Assembly: GCA_903894955.1 (NCBI GenBank)
Contig: CAITSA010000020.1
Location: forward strand, 1-32,843
DNA length: 32,843 nt
DNA from: an uncultured bacterium
Lineage (GTDB): Bacteria > Patescibacteriota > Minisyncoccia > Phycocordibacterales > UBA9973
Direction of reading: 5' to 3'
A program made the position numbers and the translations under genes. The notes under the pieces are model-generated. The model had not been told where the DNA came from, ran no database searches, and saw nothing but the letters and a program-made list of their open reading frames with translations. Of the stretch, positions 7,605 through 16,719 are shown piece after piece (position 1 is the first letter of the stretch; each line of letters starts with the position of its first letter).

Positions 7605-7610
7605 ATTATA
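7605..7610 (-). promoter_or_regulatory. -10 box of the Cys-rich protein gene
   Basis: On the minus strand TATAAT is followed by CCACTG and then the ATG at 7598, a 6-nt gap with no Shine-Dalgarno. This is the leaderless arrangement seen at several genes in this window. Confidence 0.55.
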
Positions 7611-7670
7611 CTACAATTTAGTTGATAGTTTAATTACCCAACATACTTTACAGGATTTTGACTAAAATCT

Positions 7671-10600
7671 TTATAAGATACTTTCTCTCAGAATATATCC
7701 GACAGCAGATCCCTTTCTTACTAAAAAATCTAAGATGACCAGAAGGTTTTGTTTTAAAACAAGATTTCTTTTTACTTTTTCACGGTTTTTGTAGATATAT
7801 TTTTTGGCAAGATTTTCCAGATAATAAACAGTGTTTACTTCGAGTTTTGAGGTAGGTAAATCAGGATTATTTTTTATCATATTAGACACCCAAACCATTC
7901 CGTCATCTAAGTATGGACTTCCAATGTTATTCAATAATTTTGAGATTGAATATAAAGCTGACGGGCAGTGACCAAGTTTCTCCGAGATCTCCTTAAAGAA
8001 TCTTTTGTCTTCGTCCTTAAATGTATGCCACTCAACAGCTGATTCTTTCCACGAATTTTGAGCAAATAAATAACTCCTAACTACTCTATCTATATACGAA
8101 TAACCATCTCCTTTTTCACAAACTTTAACTATTTTCTCTTTGAATAAATTCCAAACTTCCCAAAAATTTTCATATGAGTCTAAATAATCTTCAGCAGTTA
8201 TAAATTCCTTAAACAGATTAGCAACAGCTTCTGTACTATCAAATTTATCGATAAAGGATTTCAAATATTCTTTAATCTCCCCTTTTGGACAACTTAGGAT
8301 AAAATAAACCAGCTTCTCTAGGAAATGATGTCTTGTCGCATAATCAACTTTATCTTCCCTAATTTTTGATGTTAGTTTTTCAGCAAAAGCAGTAATGATT
8401 TTTTTGACGATATCTTTATGATCTTGATTTTCGGTTTTTAAAGGAATTATTTGAAATGCTGTGCTTAACACTTCTAAATCTATATTCTCTATATCTACTA
8501 AATCAGACAAAGATAGCTTATTATCCATCATTTCCTGTATCGATACTTTGTTTTCTTTTAAAAACATTTTCACAATATCATTTTCGTTTGAATCATATTT
8601 ATTTTTTTGATAGTTTTCTTGACGTATTTTCTCTCTTAAAACATCGAACTTTGGTCTCATAATCAAATAACCTGTCAACACTGATTGCATATCATCAGGA
8701 AAAGTCTTCCAGAGCCTCTGCATAGCTACTATTGAGAATGCATTAAAACTAGTACCAGCCATATCAATAGAGTGATTATTGAATAAAGAGAAGAACAAAA
8801 ATTCCTTTATTTCTTTTCTTGTTTCTGGAAGATTTTCAAGCAACACAGGGAGAACAGAAATTGCTGATTGTACATTATCGGTAACTTCATACTGGTAGTA
8901 GGGATTACGAGCTAATGAAATGACTTTCAAGACAACACCTGCGCATAGATCTTTCTCTTTTTGAGAAAGTTGATCGAAGTAATCTCTTATCATTAAAGAA
9001 CACACCTCAGTAGGTATGGAATGATTTAAAAGATAAAAACCTTCTTCCTCAGAATGTTCATATTGAAATGATTTTGGTTTTTTTGATTTTTTAAGTTTTG
9101 CAATAACCTCAGAAACTTCTTTAAGGGCAAGCTTAGGATCATCCTCGTATTGCTTATAAATTTTATACTGCTCATCATTTTTTATTTTATACACAGCCCA
9201 CATTTTTAGTGCAGTATATTTCATTGGTGCAGAGCTTTTTTCTAGTGATTTTTCACTATACTCTTTTAATTCTGGCTCAATTTCTGGATTAAATGTAATT
9301 AGAGATCCCTCCTCATTTTTTTCCGAGACAATATTCATTTTCCTTCTATCCATTCTCGCAAGATAGAGTCTCCAAGTTTTATCTCCTTCACTCTGTTTTG
9401 AGGGTTCAGGTAAATCTTTATAGTATTTATCTAAAATTACATACAGCTTTTCTTGTCTCTGCCTTGAGTCCTCTTCTGTTATTCCTTCGGTTCTAAAAAT
9501 CTGATAATTTAAAAACAGATTTTCCAGAGAATTTTTTCTATGTTTCTCATCAGAAGCATCTAGCCTTTCTTGTTCGTGAATTTGATTCTTCGCATTTGTG
9601 CCAGCACCAAATGCTCTTAGCGATAATAAGGTTGCTTTTTGTCCTACATCAAGAACTAATCTACTTGTGTCATACAAGAAAAAGCGTTTTGTTTTAAAAA
9701 GAATTTCTGCAATATTAAAGGTTTTTTCAGGGTACGCTAAAACAATACTCGTTACCACGGCTGATATGGAAGCAGACCTTGAATTTTTAAGTAAGTAAAT
9801 AAGCCAACTCTCTAGGCTCTTTGAATCCATATTTTTACCATGCTCTAAAAAGAATCGCTCTAATGCCATATGCATTGAAGCTAAAACATGAGGAGCTGCT
9901 TGATTGCCTCGGTACATACACCAAAGTCTTCCACTTAAGTACTGTTTTATGGGGTTATTCTCATCTATAAATACTTCAACCTCCTCTACCTCATATTGAG
10001 CAAACTCAGATTTAGCAAAATACTCAACTGTTTTGTTTACAAAGCTTAATATAAAATCTACAGTTTCTTGAAGCGAAGACTGTAGCAACCAGTAAATCGG
10101 GGTTTGATATGAACTAGTTGGAAATGTATCTAAGTGGTCATCTTCCATGTCAAAATGTTCTCCTATGTCAATCCCAGAGCGACCATAAAAATGATCCTCT
10201 TTCGGCGTATATGTCCAGAACAAGTCAGCTATCTTTATGACGTATTTGGGAAGAATCTTAGAAATCGGTACTCCCTCCATTTTACTTAAAATCAGTTTAG
10301 ATAAGTCATAATAAGGATCTCTATGATTTTTCCATTTATTTTTTATAATTTCTTTAAAAATCTCTTCTAGTTCGTCTTTAATTTCAGAAGAACTGTATAC
10401 AATCGTCTCTAAGAGATTTTTCTTCGTATCTTCATCAGAAAGGTACACATCTTCTTTTAAGATCCATTGATAATATTTAAGAGAAATTAAACCACAATAT
10501 TTTGTAGTTTCTCCTTCTTTAAATTTACTAGTCCAGTCATGGATTATAGAAATTACAAAATGCATACTCCTAATCCCTATTTCATCGAAGTTTTCAAAAA

Positions 10601-12479
10601 TAAATTTAATTAAACTCTCCCAGCCTTGCCCTTTGGGTTTCATTATTAAGTATTTCATTTTAAGAATACCCATACCCTTTAGACCTAATTGTCGCAAGAG
10701 AACGTCATCTGGTTCTTTACAAGCAATCCTTAATAAGAAGAAAATTCTATGTATTAAGCTTTCTTCATATTTGTAATCAATAGTGAAAGATCTTATTACT
10801 TTTGACGAAATACCCTGTGTCACTACTTTCTCAGGTATCTTTAATAATTCATTTTTTAAAAAATCAAAGAAAACATTAGAAAAATCAGAAAGTAACACCG
10901 AGACAAGCATTTCATCTTTCCAAAAAGACTGTATATCGTTACTTTGTATTGTTTGCTCGATGAAATATTTTATATCTTCATTCTCGAGAGACAGTTGCTC
11001 TGATAACCATTTTCTAAATGCTCGACGAAAAGGTAAAGAGCTGCCCAGACTCTCGAAAAATGTCTTACTATCAGTTTTTTTAGCAAATTCGGCTTCAATA
11101 ATTTTTTCTAATGCCCATTCTTCATAAATATCATGCGTAATAAAATACCCATGAGGTGATTCATAACCTAAAATTCCATCCTTTTTTAGTTCGTTCAAAA
11201 TTTCTGAGTCGCAATCCGAATTAACAAAAAACTGTCCTTCGTTTGCCCTCTGAAATGCTATTTTCAAAAAACACTGCTCTCTGGCGGGCTTCGACTTAAT
11301 AATTGTCCTATTCCACAATTTACTCTTAAAATCAATATAGTTTACTTGATCATCTGCTTTATAAAATTTCAGGTATTCACTCAAATAAAATGGGTTCCGA
11401 ATAAGATCTAACAACTTTTCATCAACGGGGAGTACAAATTTATATTTTTCAGAGAGTTCAACCAATTCTTTTGCTTCCAGTCTTTGAATATTTATATTCA
11501 AAGGTGCAATTTTGTAAATCTCAAAAAATTGATAGTTTAGATCCTCTAAATAATTATCCCTTGTTGTAAAAATAATTTTCCAATTCTCTTTAACTAAAGT
11601 AGCAAGAAACTCCTTAAAAGGATCTGTATTTTTAAGATCAAGTAATTTTTCAGCAGAATCAATCACAATAATCTTATTCCCTTCTTCCTTGTGAATATCT
11701 AAAAAATTTTGGAGCGAATATCCAGTAAAAAATTCATTTATATTCCTCAGCTCAAATTCATTTGCTTTAAATATATATACAGGTGATTTTCCTTTTATTT
11801 CTTCATAGAAATCTTTAATAAGTGCAGTCTTTCCGACACCACCCACACCACTCAATATCAATACCTGCTCTGGGCTTGTCTTTATTTTTTCCAGATCACT
11901 AGTTCTATCAATTTTAATATCCTGACCATCAAAAAAGATAGCTGTTTGTATTTCATTGAGAATATTTTCTGAATGAGACTCCTGTTGGGCTATAAGATTA
12001 AATATACCGTGATCTAGGGTAAAAAAATGTCTAGCGATTATCTCATTGTCGATAGACACAAAGGGAGATTCAAAGAAGCTTGTAGCTCTTAGTTCTAACT
12101 CAATACCAAGCTCTTTTGCTTTCGCTTCGACATCTTTCTTCCCCTGAGGTTCTTGTCCTCTAGCTTGTCCCCATTCTTGATTAGAATATAAAATTATTTT
12201 CGTGATATTTGGATAATCTTTTTTTGCTCTTTCTAGACCAGCAATAAGCTCATCTTTGTGTTTGCTGAGAGTATCATCATAAAATTTGGCTTGATGACCG
12301 ACAATGTCGTCACCAGCTTGGAGAGGATCAGTTTCTATTGCTGATTGATTCTTATAACGAGAAACTCCTTTTGTTTTATTAAATTCTTTACAAAACAATA
12401 CATAACAAAGCCACTCAAAGTTTCTTTGTGGATTCTCACTGAACTTGGCTCTAAATTTATCCCAATCAGGTTTAATCAT
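7671..12479 (-). CDS. Nuclease-STAND NTPase, Avs-like antiviral sensor candidate
   Basis: The product is 1602 aa with three parts. Residues ~1-160 resemble a PD-(D/E)xK (Mrr/Cap4-like) nuclease: FEWLCYVLFCKEF, then IETDPLQAGDDIVGHQAKF, where E49/D51 or D57/D58 with Q63-x-K65 could be the metal site. Residues ~195-420 are a STAND/NACHT-type NTPase: Walker A GVGGVGKT (211-218), Walker B IIVID (270-274) and IIFTTRD (303-308), a sensor-1-like motif. The remaining ~1150 residues are helical, fitting a repeat sensor with no transmembrane segment. Known Avs proteins have this order and size: the C-terminus senses a phage protein, the NTPase oligomerises, and the nuclease cuts DNA. It sits in an island with an R-M system. 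The nuclease assignment is the weaker part; the STAND core is clear. Confidence 0.75.
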   Translation of the reverse strand: MIKPDWDKFRAKFSENPQRNFEWLCYVLFCKEFNKTKGVSRYKNQSAIETDPLQAGDDIVGHQAKFYDDTLSKHKDELIAGLERAKKDYPNITKIILYSNQEWGQARGQEPQGKKDVEAKAKELGIELELRATSFFESPFVSIDNEIIARHFFTLDHGIFNLIAQQESHSENILNEIQTAIFFDGQDIKIDRTSDLEKIKTSPEQVLILSGVGGVGKTALIKDFYEEIKGKSPVYIFKANEFELRNINEFFTGYSLQNFLDIHKEEGNKIIVIDSAEKLLDLKNTDPFKEFLATLVKENWKIIFTTRDNYLEDLNYQFFEIYKIAPLNINIQRLEAKELVELSEKYKFVLPVDEKLLDLIRNPFYLSEYLKFYKADDQVNYIDFKSKLWNRTIIKSKPAREQCFLKIAFQRANEGQFFVNSDCDSEILNELKKDGILGYESPHGYFITHDIYEEWALEKIIEAEFAKKTDSKTFFESLGSSLPFRRAFRKWLSEQLSLENEDIKYFIEQTIQSNDIQSFWKDEMLVSVLLSDFSNVFFDFLKNELLKIPEKVVTQGISSKVIRSFTIDYKYEESLIHRIFFLLRIACKEPDDVLLRQLGLKGMGILKMKYLIMKPKGQGWESLIKFIFENFDEIGIRSMHFVISIIHDWTSKFKEGETTKYCGLISLKYYQWILKEDVYLSDEDTKKNLLETIVYSSSEIKDELEEIFKEIIKNKWKNHRDPYYDLSKLILSKMEGVPISKILPKYVIKIADLFWTYTPKEDHFYGRSGIDIGEHFDMEDDHLDTFPTSSYQTPIYWLLQSSLQETVDFILSFVNKTVEYFAKSEFAQYEVEEVEVFIDENNPIKQYLSGRLWCMYRGNQAAPHVLASMHMALERFFLEHGKNMDSKSLESWLIYLLKNSRSASISAVVTSIVLAYPEKTFNIAEILFKTKRFFLYDTSRLVLDVGQKATLLSLRAFGAGTNAKNQIHEQERLDASDEKHRKNSLENLFLNYQIFRTEGITEEDSRQRQEKLYVILDKYYKDLPEPSKQSEGDKTWRLYLARMDRRKMNIVSEKNEEGSLITFNPEIEPELKEYSEKSLEKSSAPMKYTALKMWAVYKIKNDEQYKIYKQYEDDPKLALKEVSEVIAKLKKSKKPKSFQYEHSEEEGFYLLNHSIPTEVCSLMIRDYFDQLSQKEKDLCAGVVLKVISLARNPYYQYEVTDNVQSAISVLPVLLENLPETRKEIKEFLFFSLFNNHSIDMAGTSFNAFSIVAMQRLWKTFPDDMQSVLTGYLIMRPKFDVLREKIRQENYQKNKYDSNENDIVKMFLKENKVSIQEMMDNKLSLSDLVDIENIDLEVLSTAFQIIPLKTENQDHKDIVKKIITAFAEKLTSKIREDKVDYATRHHFLEKLVYFILSCPKGEIKEYLKSFIDKFDSTEAVANLFKEFITAEDYLDSYENFWEVWNLFKEKIVKVCEKGDGYSYIDRVVRSYLFAQNSWKESAVEWHTFKDEDKRFFKEISEKLGHCPSALYSISKLLNNIGSPYLDDGMVWVSNMIKNNPDLPTSKLEVNTVYYLENLAKKYIYKNREKVKRNLVLKQNLLVILDFLVRKGSAVGYILRESIL

Positions 12480-12582
12480 TTTGTTCTTATTTAATGTTGC
12501 TTTTATTTGTAGAAATAATTAGATAACTACAAAAAGCATAGCACTTTCAGCTTGTTTTATAAAGTGATTTTAGACAACAAAA

Positions 12583-12615
12583 AACTAGCAAGGATGTTTA
12601 TAATCCTTGCTAGTT
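12583..12615 (-). terminator. Intrinsic terminator of the small frameshifted gene
   Basis: AACTAGCAAGGAT (12583-12595) and ATCCTTGCTAGTT (12603-12615) form a perfect 13-bp stem with a 7-nt loop. Read on the minus strand it runs into TTTTTTGTTG. It therefore ends a leftward transcript arriving from ~12790 and insulates the Avs-like gene from read-through. Confidence 0.8.
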
Positions 12616-12623
12616 AATTTGCT

Positions 12624-12790
12624 TTAAATATGATTATTGGTTACCTTTTTGAGCCGTTTAAACCCATAATCCACCCCTGTTTTAAGTGGAGGAGGCAATT
12701 CTATCGTAAACTCAAATGGAATCTGTTTAAAAGCTATATTGTTATCTAGAGAATGTCGTGTTGTGTTCGTGGAGTACCGATTGATAGCAT
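12624..12790 (-). pseudogene. Small gene with promoter and terminator but a frameshift
   Basis: From ATG 12790 the frame gives MLSIGTPRTQHDIL and stops. The -1 frame is open from 12797 to the TAA at 12624 and reads ...DNNIAFKQIPFEFTIELP, PPLKTGVDYGFKRLKKV, with a protein-like composition. A single-base change or a -1 shift near the TAG joins them into a product of ~57 aa. The unit has a strong promoter, a start codon 6 nt after the -10 box and a strong terminator, so it is or was a real transcription unit. Alternatives are an sRNA, programmed frameshifting, or an assembly error. I do not recognise the product. The rest of 12480-12853 holds only the promoters and terminator listed. Confidence 0.5.
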
Positions 12791-12796
12791 GAAATA

Positions 12797-12825
12797 ATTA
12801 TATCAGTTTGTTCGAACCTTGTTAA
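12797..12825 (-). promoter_or_regulatory. Leftward promoter of the small gene
   Basis: On the minus strand TTAACA (-35, 12820-12825), a 17-bp spacer and TATAAT (-10, 12797-12802) are followed 6 nt later by ATG 12790. This is near consensus. Its -35 overlaps that of the rightward promoter. Confidence 0.75.
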
Positions 12826-12847
12826 TAAAAATTTCTTTGTATATAAT
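12819..12847 (+). promoter_or_regulatory. Rightward promoter of the PRMT-like gene
   Basis: TTGTTA (-35, 12819-12824), a 17-bp spacer and TATAAT (-10, 12842-12847) are followed by GAGATT and ATG 12854, so the mRNA should be leaderless. The -35 shares five of its six bases with the leftward -35 at 12820-12825, so RNA polymerase could not occupy both at once. Confidence 0.75.
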
Positions 12848-12853
12848 GAGATT

Positions 12854-14116
12854 ATGATGAATGCCGAAAACTCCAACCTATCACCGAAACCAAACGTTGA
12901 CACTATAAGAAGAGGAAAATCGGAAGAAGAACTTTCGCGTTATTTTGATTATACTAAATCTCGTTTTTCGGTTGAAAAACAGTTAAAGAAGTTTGGAATA
13001 GAGAACGACTATTTTCGATTTGATATAAAAGTGGAGCGCCAATATTCGCCAGAAACAGAAAGCCTATATTCAATATTAAAAGACATTGTTAAAAATGAAT
13101 GGGAGGGCTTTAGAGAAAAATTAATTCATAATGAAGAACAAAAAAAACAAGTTGAGGGATATGCAGACGAAGCAGAAGCTTATAACAATTTATCAATACG
13201 AGAATCGGGCTTGCTTTCAAGTGATGCTTTGAAATGTTTTGAAGATGAAATAAGAACCAAAGTGTTTTTTGAAACAATAAATAAAAAAATCGGAAGAAAT
13301 AAAGACGATGATGTTTTAGAGGCTGGAACTGGAACCGGAATTATGGCAATCACTGCCGCTCGTGCCGGAGCAAAAAAAGTCACCGCTATTGAAATTAATC
13401 CTGTAACTGCTGCATTCGCCAGACAAATAGTAGATCGATGCGTTAAAGAAGGAATTATTCGCGAAGGCCAGATAGAAATTATTGTGGGAGATGCCTTAAA
13501 ATATGAACCGGAAAAAGGGAAAAAATTTGATGCTTTTATCAGTGAAAACATTTATACCGGACAATTTCATGAATTGCAAATGCAGATCAACAATCATCTC
13601 AATCCGTTTATAGACGCTAAACAAAATAAAATAATTCCAATGGCTTTAATTAACGGTGTTGAAGTAAGCAGTCTTTCAGAAAAATTAAGCAAGGAAACTG
13701 AAGGAAAAACAGATTTTTCCAGAAAAGACTTCGAAAAAAGAGACGAGGGATCATTGATGACTTCTAAATGCAGTCCAAAGGCATACGATATTATTGATTT
13801 TTCAAAACAATCGGAATTAGGAGTTAGAAATAGATTGGTTAAAACTGTTGCGGAGAGCGGAATTGTCGATTCAGTAACAATATTTTCTCTTGTTCAGATG
13901 TCTGACAAAAAGGGGGATTTTATTGCCAGAAACGAAGCAGAATTTTTGGGTGATGACATGGTGATTATTTTAGTCCCTCCCCTTGAAGTTAATTCAGGGG
14001 ACAGTTTGGAAATATATATCAGCTATAAAGCCGCTGATAAGCCAGAAAATGCTGATATCCGAGTTAAAAACCTAAGAACTGGAAAAGAAGTTTTTAATCG
14101 TAAAACTTCAAAGTAA
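12854..14116 (+). CDS. Class I SAM methyltransferase, PRMT-like
   Basis: The product is 420 aa. A ~140-residue N-terminal region of unknown fold precedes a Rossmann methyltransferase core: motif I VLEAGTGTGIMAITAARAGA, the acidic end of beta-2 in VTAIEINP, motif II VGDALKYEP, then SENIYTGQFHE, in which the two Glu are 9 residues apart as in the double-E loop of protein arginine methyltransferases (SExMGxxLxxE). The following HLNPF...KIIPMALINGVEV also fits the PRMT beta-barrel entrance (P-x-x-x). A protein arginine methylase is therefore a reasonable reading, but a small-molecule or other protein methylase is possible. The start is set by the 6-nt spacing from a strong promoter. Two ATGs are adjacent (12854 and 12857). 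Confidence 0.7.
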   Translation: MMNAENSNLSPKPNVDTIRRGKSEEELSRYFDYTKSRFSVEKQLKKFGIENDYFRFDIKVERQYSPETESLYSILKDIVKNEWEGFREKLIHNEEQKKQVEGYADEAEAYNNLSIRESGLLSSDALKCFEDEIRTKVFFETINKKIGRNKDDDVLEAGTGTGIMAITAARAGAKKVTAIEINPVTAAFARQIVDRCVKEGIIREGQIEIIVGDALKYEPEKGKKFDAFISENIYTGQFHELQMQINNHLNPFIDAKQNKIIPMALINGVEVSSLSEKLSKETEGKTDFSRKDFEKRDEGSLMTSKCSPKAYDIIDFSKQSELGVRNRLVKTVAESGIVDSVTIFSLVQMSDKKGDFIARNEAEFLGDDMVIILVPPLEVNSGDSLEIYISYKAADKPENADIRVKNLRTGKEVFNRKTSK

Positions 14117-14200
14117 AAGAAAGTAAAGTGTAGCTATACATAATAATATTATTTACTAATTAACTTTTAAGAATTTCCAAAAATCTTCTGTGATGAGGAT

Positions 14201-15445
14201 TTATTCATATCTTAAGGCCTCAATAGGATCCATTTTAGCAGCTGAGCGAGCTGGAAAAACTCCAAAAAATATTCCAATCATCGCTGAAACTCCAAAGCCA
14301 AGAACAATTGCATATATTGGTACAGAAAAAGTCCACGCCATATGCGCACTCGTCGCGATAAGCGAAATAGCAAAACCCAAAAACGCTCCGAGACCTATTC
14401 CAATGATTCCTCCAAAGATAGTAACCAAAATTGCTTCCGTCATAAATTCTTTTAAAATATCCGACTCTCTCGCCCCTAAAGCTTTTTTTAATCCAATTTC
14501 CGCTGTTCTTTCTGTCACCACCACATACATAATATTCATAATGCCTACGCCCCCCACTAAAAGAGAAATAGCAGCGATGGCAATAAGTAAATAAGTGATT
14601 CCATTAAAAATGGTATTAAAAATATCTAAAGCTTGCGCCTGTGTTTGAACAATAAAATCTTCTTTAGCTGAATCAGTGATGTGGTGGTTGCTTCGTAAAA
14701 TAATTTTTATTTGTTCAGCTGTAGCATCCGCTTCATTGATATCATTTAGAGCCACTACTCCAACAGTAATATAATCTACGCCAAGCATTTTCTTTTGAGC
14801 GGTGTTCAGCGGAATAAAAACAGTTCCATCACTATCGGAAAGAGCTCCTTGCGGAGTATAAACACCAATCACTTGAAAATTCAAAGTACCAAGCCGAAAC
14901 AATTTTCCGACAGGATCATCTTGTCCGAAAAGATCTTTCGCCACCGTAGAACCTAAAATAGCTACTTGCGCTCCACCGCTATCCTCAGCCTTGGTAAAAA
15001 ATCTACCGGAAGACAAAGTGGTTTTATCAATATCAAATCTTTCAGCTCCGGTTCCGTAATAGATTGCACTTTTTTTACTGTTTCGATAAATCGCCACTGC
15101 TTGGCCCGTAATAATGCCATAGCTCCCAGCCACATTTTGCAATTTATTTATATCATTCAAATCCCGCTGTTTGAAACTACTGATAATCACTCCCACTAAA
15201 GCTCCTCCAGGACCATCAGAGATGGCATTGGCGTTTTTAGTAGCCGAAGGAACATGCGTTTGCACAAATAAAGTATTACTTCCAAGAGTAGCGACTTCCG
15301 AATCTATGAGAGAGCGAAAACCAGCACCAGCGGAGAGAACCAAAATAACCGTACCAATGCCGATAATGATACCAAGCATCGTTAAAAAAGTTCTGCCTTT
15401 GTTGGCCTTCAGAGCTTTGATAGATTGTTTAAATATTTTTATCAT
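14201..15445 (-). CDS. MacB/FtsX-type ABC transporter permease (second copy)
   Basis: The product is 414 aa with the MacB permease layout: an N-terminal segment KANKGRTFLTMLGIIIGIGTVILVLSAGAG with the first membrane helix, a ~220-residue extracytoplasmic MacB_PCD domain, then three helices and the FtsX core (GGVGIMNIMYVVVTERTAEIGLKKALGA), ending DPIEALRYE. It is the last gene of the four-gene operon and 2 nt from the first permease. Clearly a paralogue of its upstream neighbour, it probably forms a heterodimeric pump with it. Substrate is unknown (peptide, antibiotic or lipoprotein). Confidence 0.9.
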   Translation of the reverse strand: MIKIFKQSIKALKANKGRTFLTMLGIIIGIGTVILVLSAGAGFRSLIDSEVATLGSNTLFVQTHVPSATKNANAISDGPGGALVGVIISSFKQRDLNDINKLQNVAGSYGIITGQAVAIYRNSKKSAIYYGTGAERFDIDKTTLSSGRFFTKAEDSGGAQVAILGSTVAKDLFGQDDPVGKLFRLGTLNFQVIGVYTPQGALSDSDGTVFIPLNTAQKKMLGVDYITVGVVALNDINEADATAEQIKIILRSNHHITDSAKEDFIVQTQAQALDIFNTIFNGITYLLIAIAAISLLVGGVGIMNIMYVVVTERTAEIGLKKALGARESDILKEFMTEAILVTIFGGIIGIGLGAFLGFAISLIATSAHMAWTFSVPIYAIVLGFGVSAMIGIFFGVFPARSAAKMDPIEALRYE

Positions 15446-15447
15446 AA

Positions 15448-16719
15448 TTATTCATATCTTAGAGCGTCAATGGGATTTAATCTGGAAGCTTTGAGTGATG
15501 GATAAAGTCCAAAAATTACTCCAGTTAAAACTGATACACCGACCGCCAACACGACAGAGGTAATAGAAATAACAAAATCCCAATCAAAACCTAAATACTT
15601 CATCAGGAGCGCCATCAAATACGAAATTATTATTCCGAAAATAATACCAATCACTCCACCAATCAAGGTCAGAGTTCCAGCTTCAAGTAAAAATTGTCTC
15701 ATCACCATACTGTTTGTGGCTCCAACTGCTTTGCGCAATCCAATCTCGCGAGTTCGTTCTGCCACCGTAGCCAACATAATATTTAAAATTCCAATACCCC
15801 CAACCGCTAAAGCAATGGCCGCCATGGAAGTTAAGAACAAAGATAATGCGTTCGTAATAGTTTTTAAAATATCCACTGCCGCTGCCACATTTCTGATAGT
15901 AAAATCAATATCATCATCTGTCATAATATGATGTCTTTCTTTCAAGACAATGGTCACATCACTAATAGTTTGATCAATATTTTCAGCTGAATCTACTTTT
16001 ATATTTATCGCTTGTAAATAATGAATACCGAGAAGCTCTCCTTGGGCAATAGAAAGTGGTATAAAAATTTGATCATCTTGATCTTGAAAAAAAGCACTCC
16101 CTCTTTTTTCTACCACTCCGACAATTCGCAATGGTATCCCACCCGCATCCTGTTGTGCACTACTTCTGACTTTAATAACCTGTCCAATAGGGTCTACCCC
16201 CGTACCAGAAAATAAAGCATCGGCCACCTTGGAACCCAAAACAACTACCTTGCTTCCTCCTTTATTAGCAGTCTCATCAATAAATGATCCAGAGCTCATA
16301 GTAAAATTAACTACTTGTGCGTATCCAAAATCAGTACCAACAAAATTTGTATCGGCATTTTTATTTTGCCAAACCACTGTACCAACACCTCGAACCATAG
16401 CATTCACTCCAACAGCATGAGGAACTTGAGAAGTAGAACGTAAAGCGTCAGCATCTGGTTCAACTAAACTAGTAACAACTACACCATAAACTTGCGCAGG
16501 CGGACCTTTGGGATCACTTTTCCCAGGTTGAACAGAAAGAAGATTGGAACCAAGTTTATTGACTTGACCCAGAACCAGAGACTGAGCTCCCGCCCCAAGT
16601 GAGATGATGATAATCACTCCTGCCACTCCAATCACAATTCCAAGCATAGTAAGAGCGGACCTTCCTTTCCTAGAAAGCAAACTTCGCACAGTCATTTTAA
16701 TGGTTGAAAAAAAATTCAT
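15448..16719 (-). CDS. MacB/FtsX-type ABC transporter permease (first copy)
   Basis: The product is 423 aa and has the same architecture as the gene after it: SLLSRKGRSALTMLGIVIGVAGVIIIISLGAG at the first helix, a periplasmic-type domain, then GGIGILNIMLATVAERTREIGLRKAVGAT and a C-terminal NPIDALRYE. The ATG directly abuts the ATPase stop codon (16719/16720), so translation is probably coupled. Two distinct permeases with one ATPase imply a heterodimer rather than the MacB homodimer. Confidence 0.9.
   Translation of the reverse strand: MNFFSTIKMTVRSLLSRKGRSALTMLGIVIGVAGVIIIISLGAGAQSLVLGQVNKLGSNLLSVQPGKSDPKGPPAQVYGVVVTSLVEPDADALRSTSQVPHAVGVNAMVRGVGTVVWQNKNADTNFVGTDFGYAQVVNFTMSSGSFIDETANKGGSKVVVLGSKVADALFSGTGVDPIGQVIKVRSSAQQDAGGIPLRIVGVVEKRGSAFFQDQDDQIFIPLSIAQGELLGIHYLQAINIKVDSAENIDQTISDVTIVLKERHHIMTDDDIDFTIRNVAAAVDILKTITNALSLFLTSMAAIALAVGGIGILNIMLATVAERTREIGLRKAVGATNSMVMRQFLLEAGTLTLIGGVIGIIFGIIISYLMALLMKYLGFDWDFVISITSVVLAVGVSVLTGVIFGLYPSLKASRLNPIDALRYE

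Noticed and set aside
12808-12824. tRNA-like T-arm word GGTTCGAAC on the minus strand
   Set aside because: GTTCGAAC is simply a palindrome here; no cloverleaf or acceptor stem can be drawn, and the bases belong to the promoter spacer.
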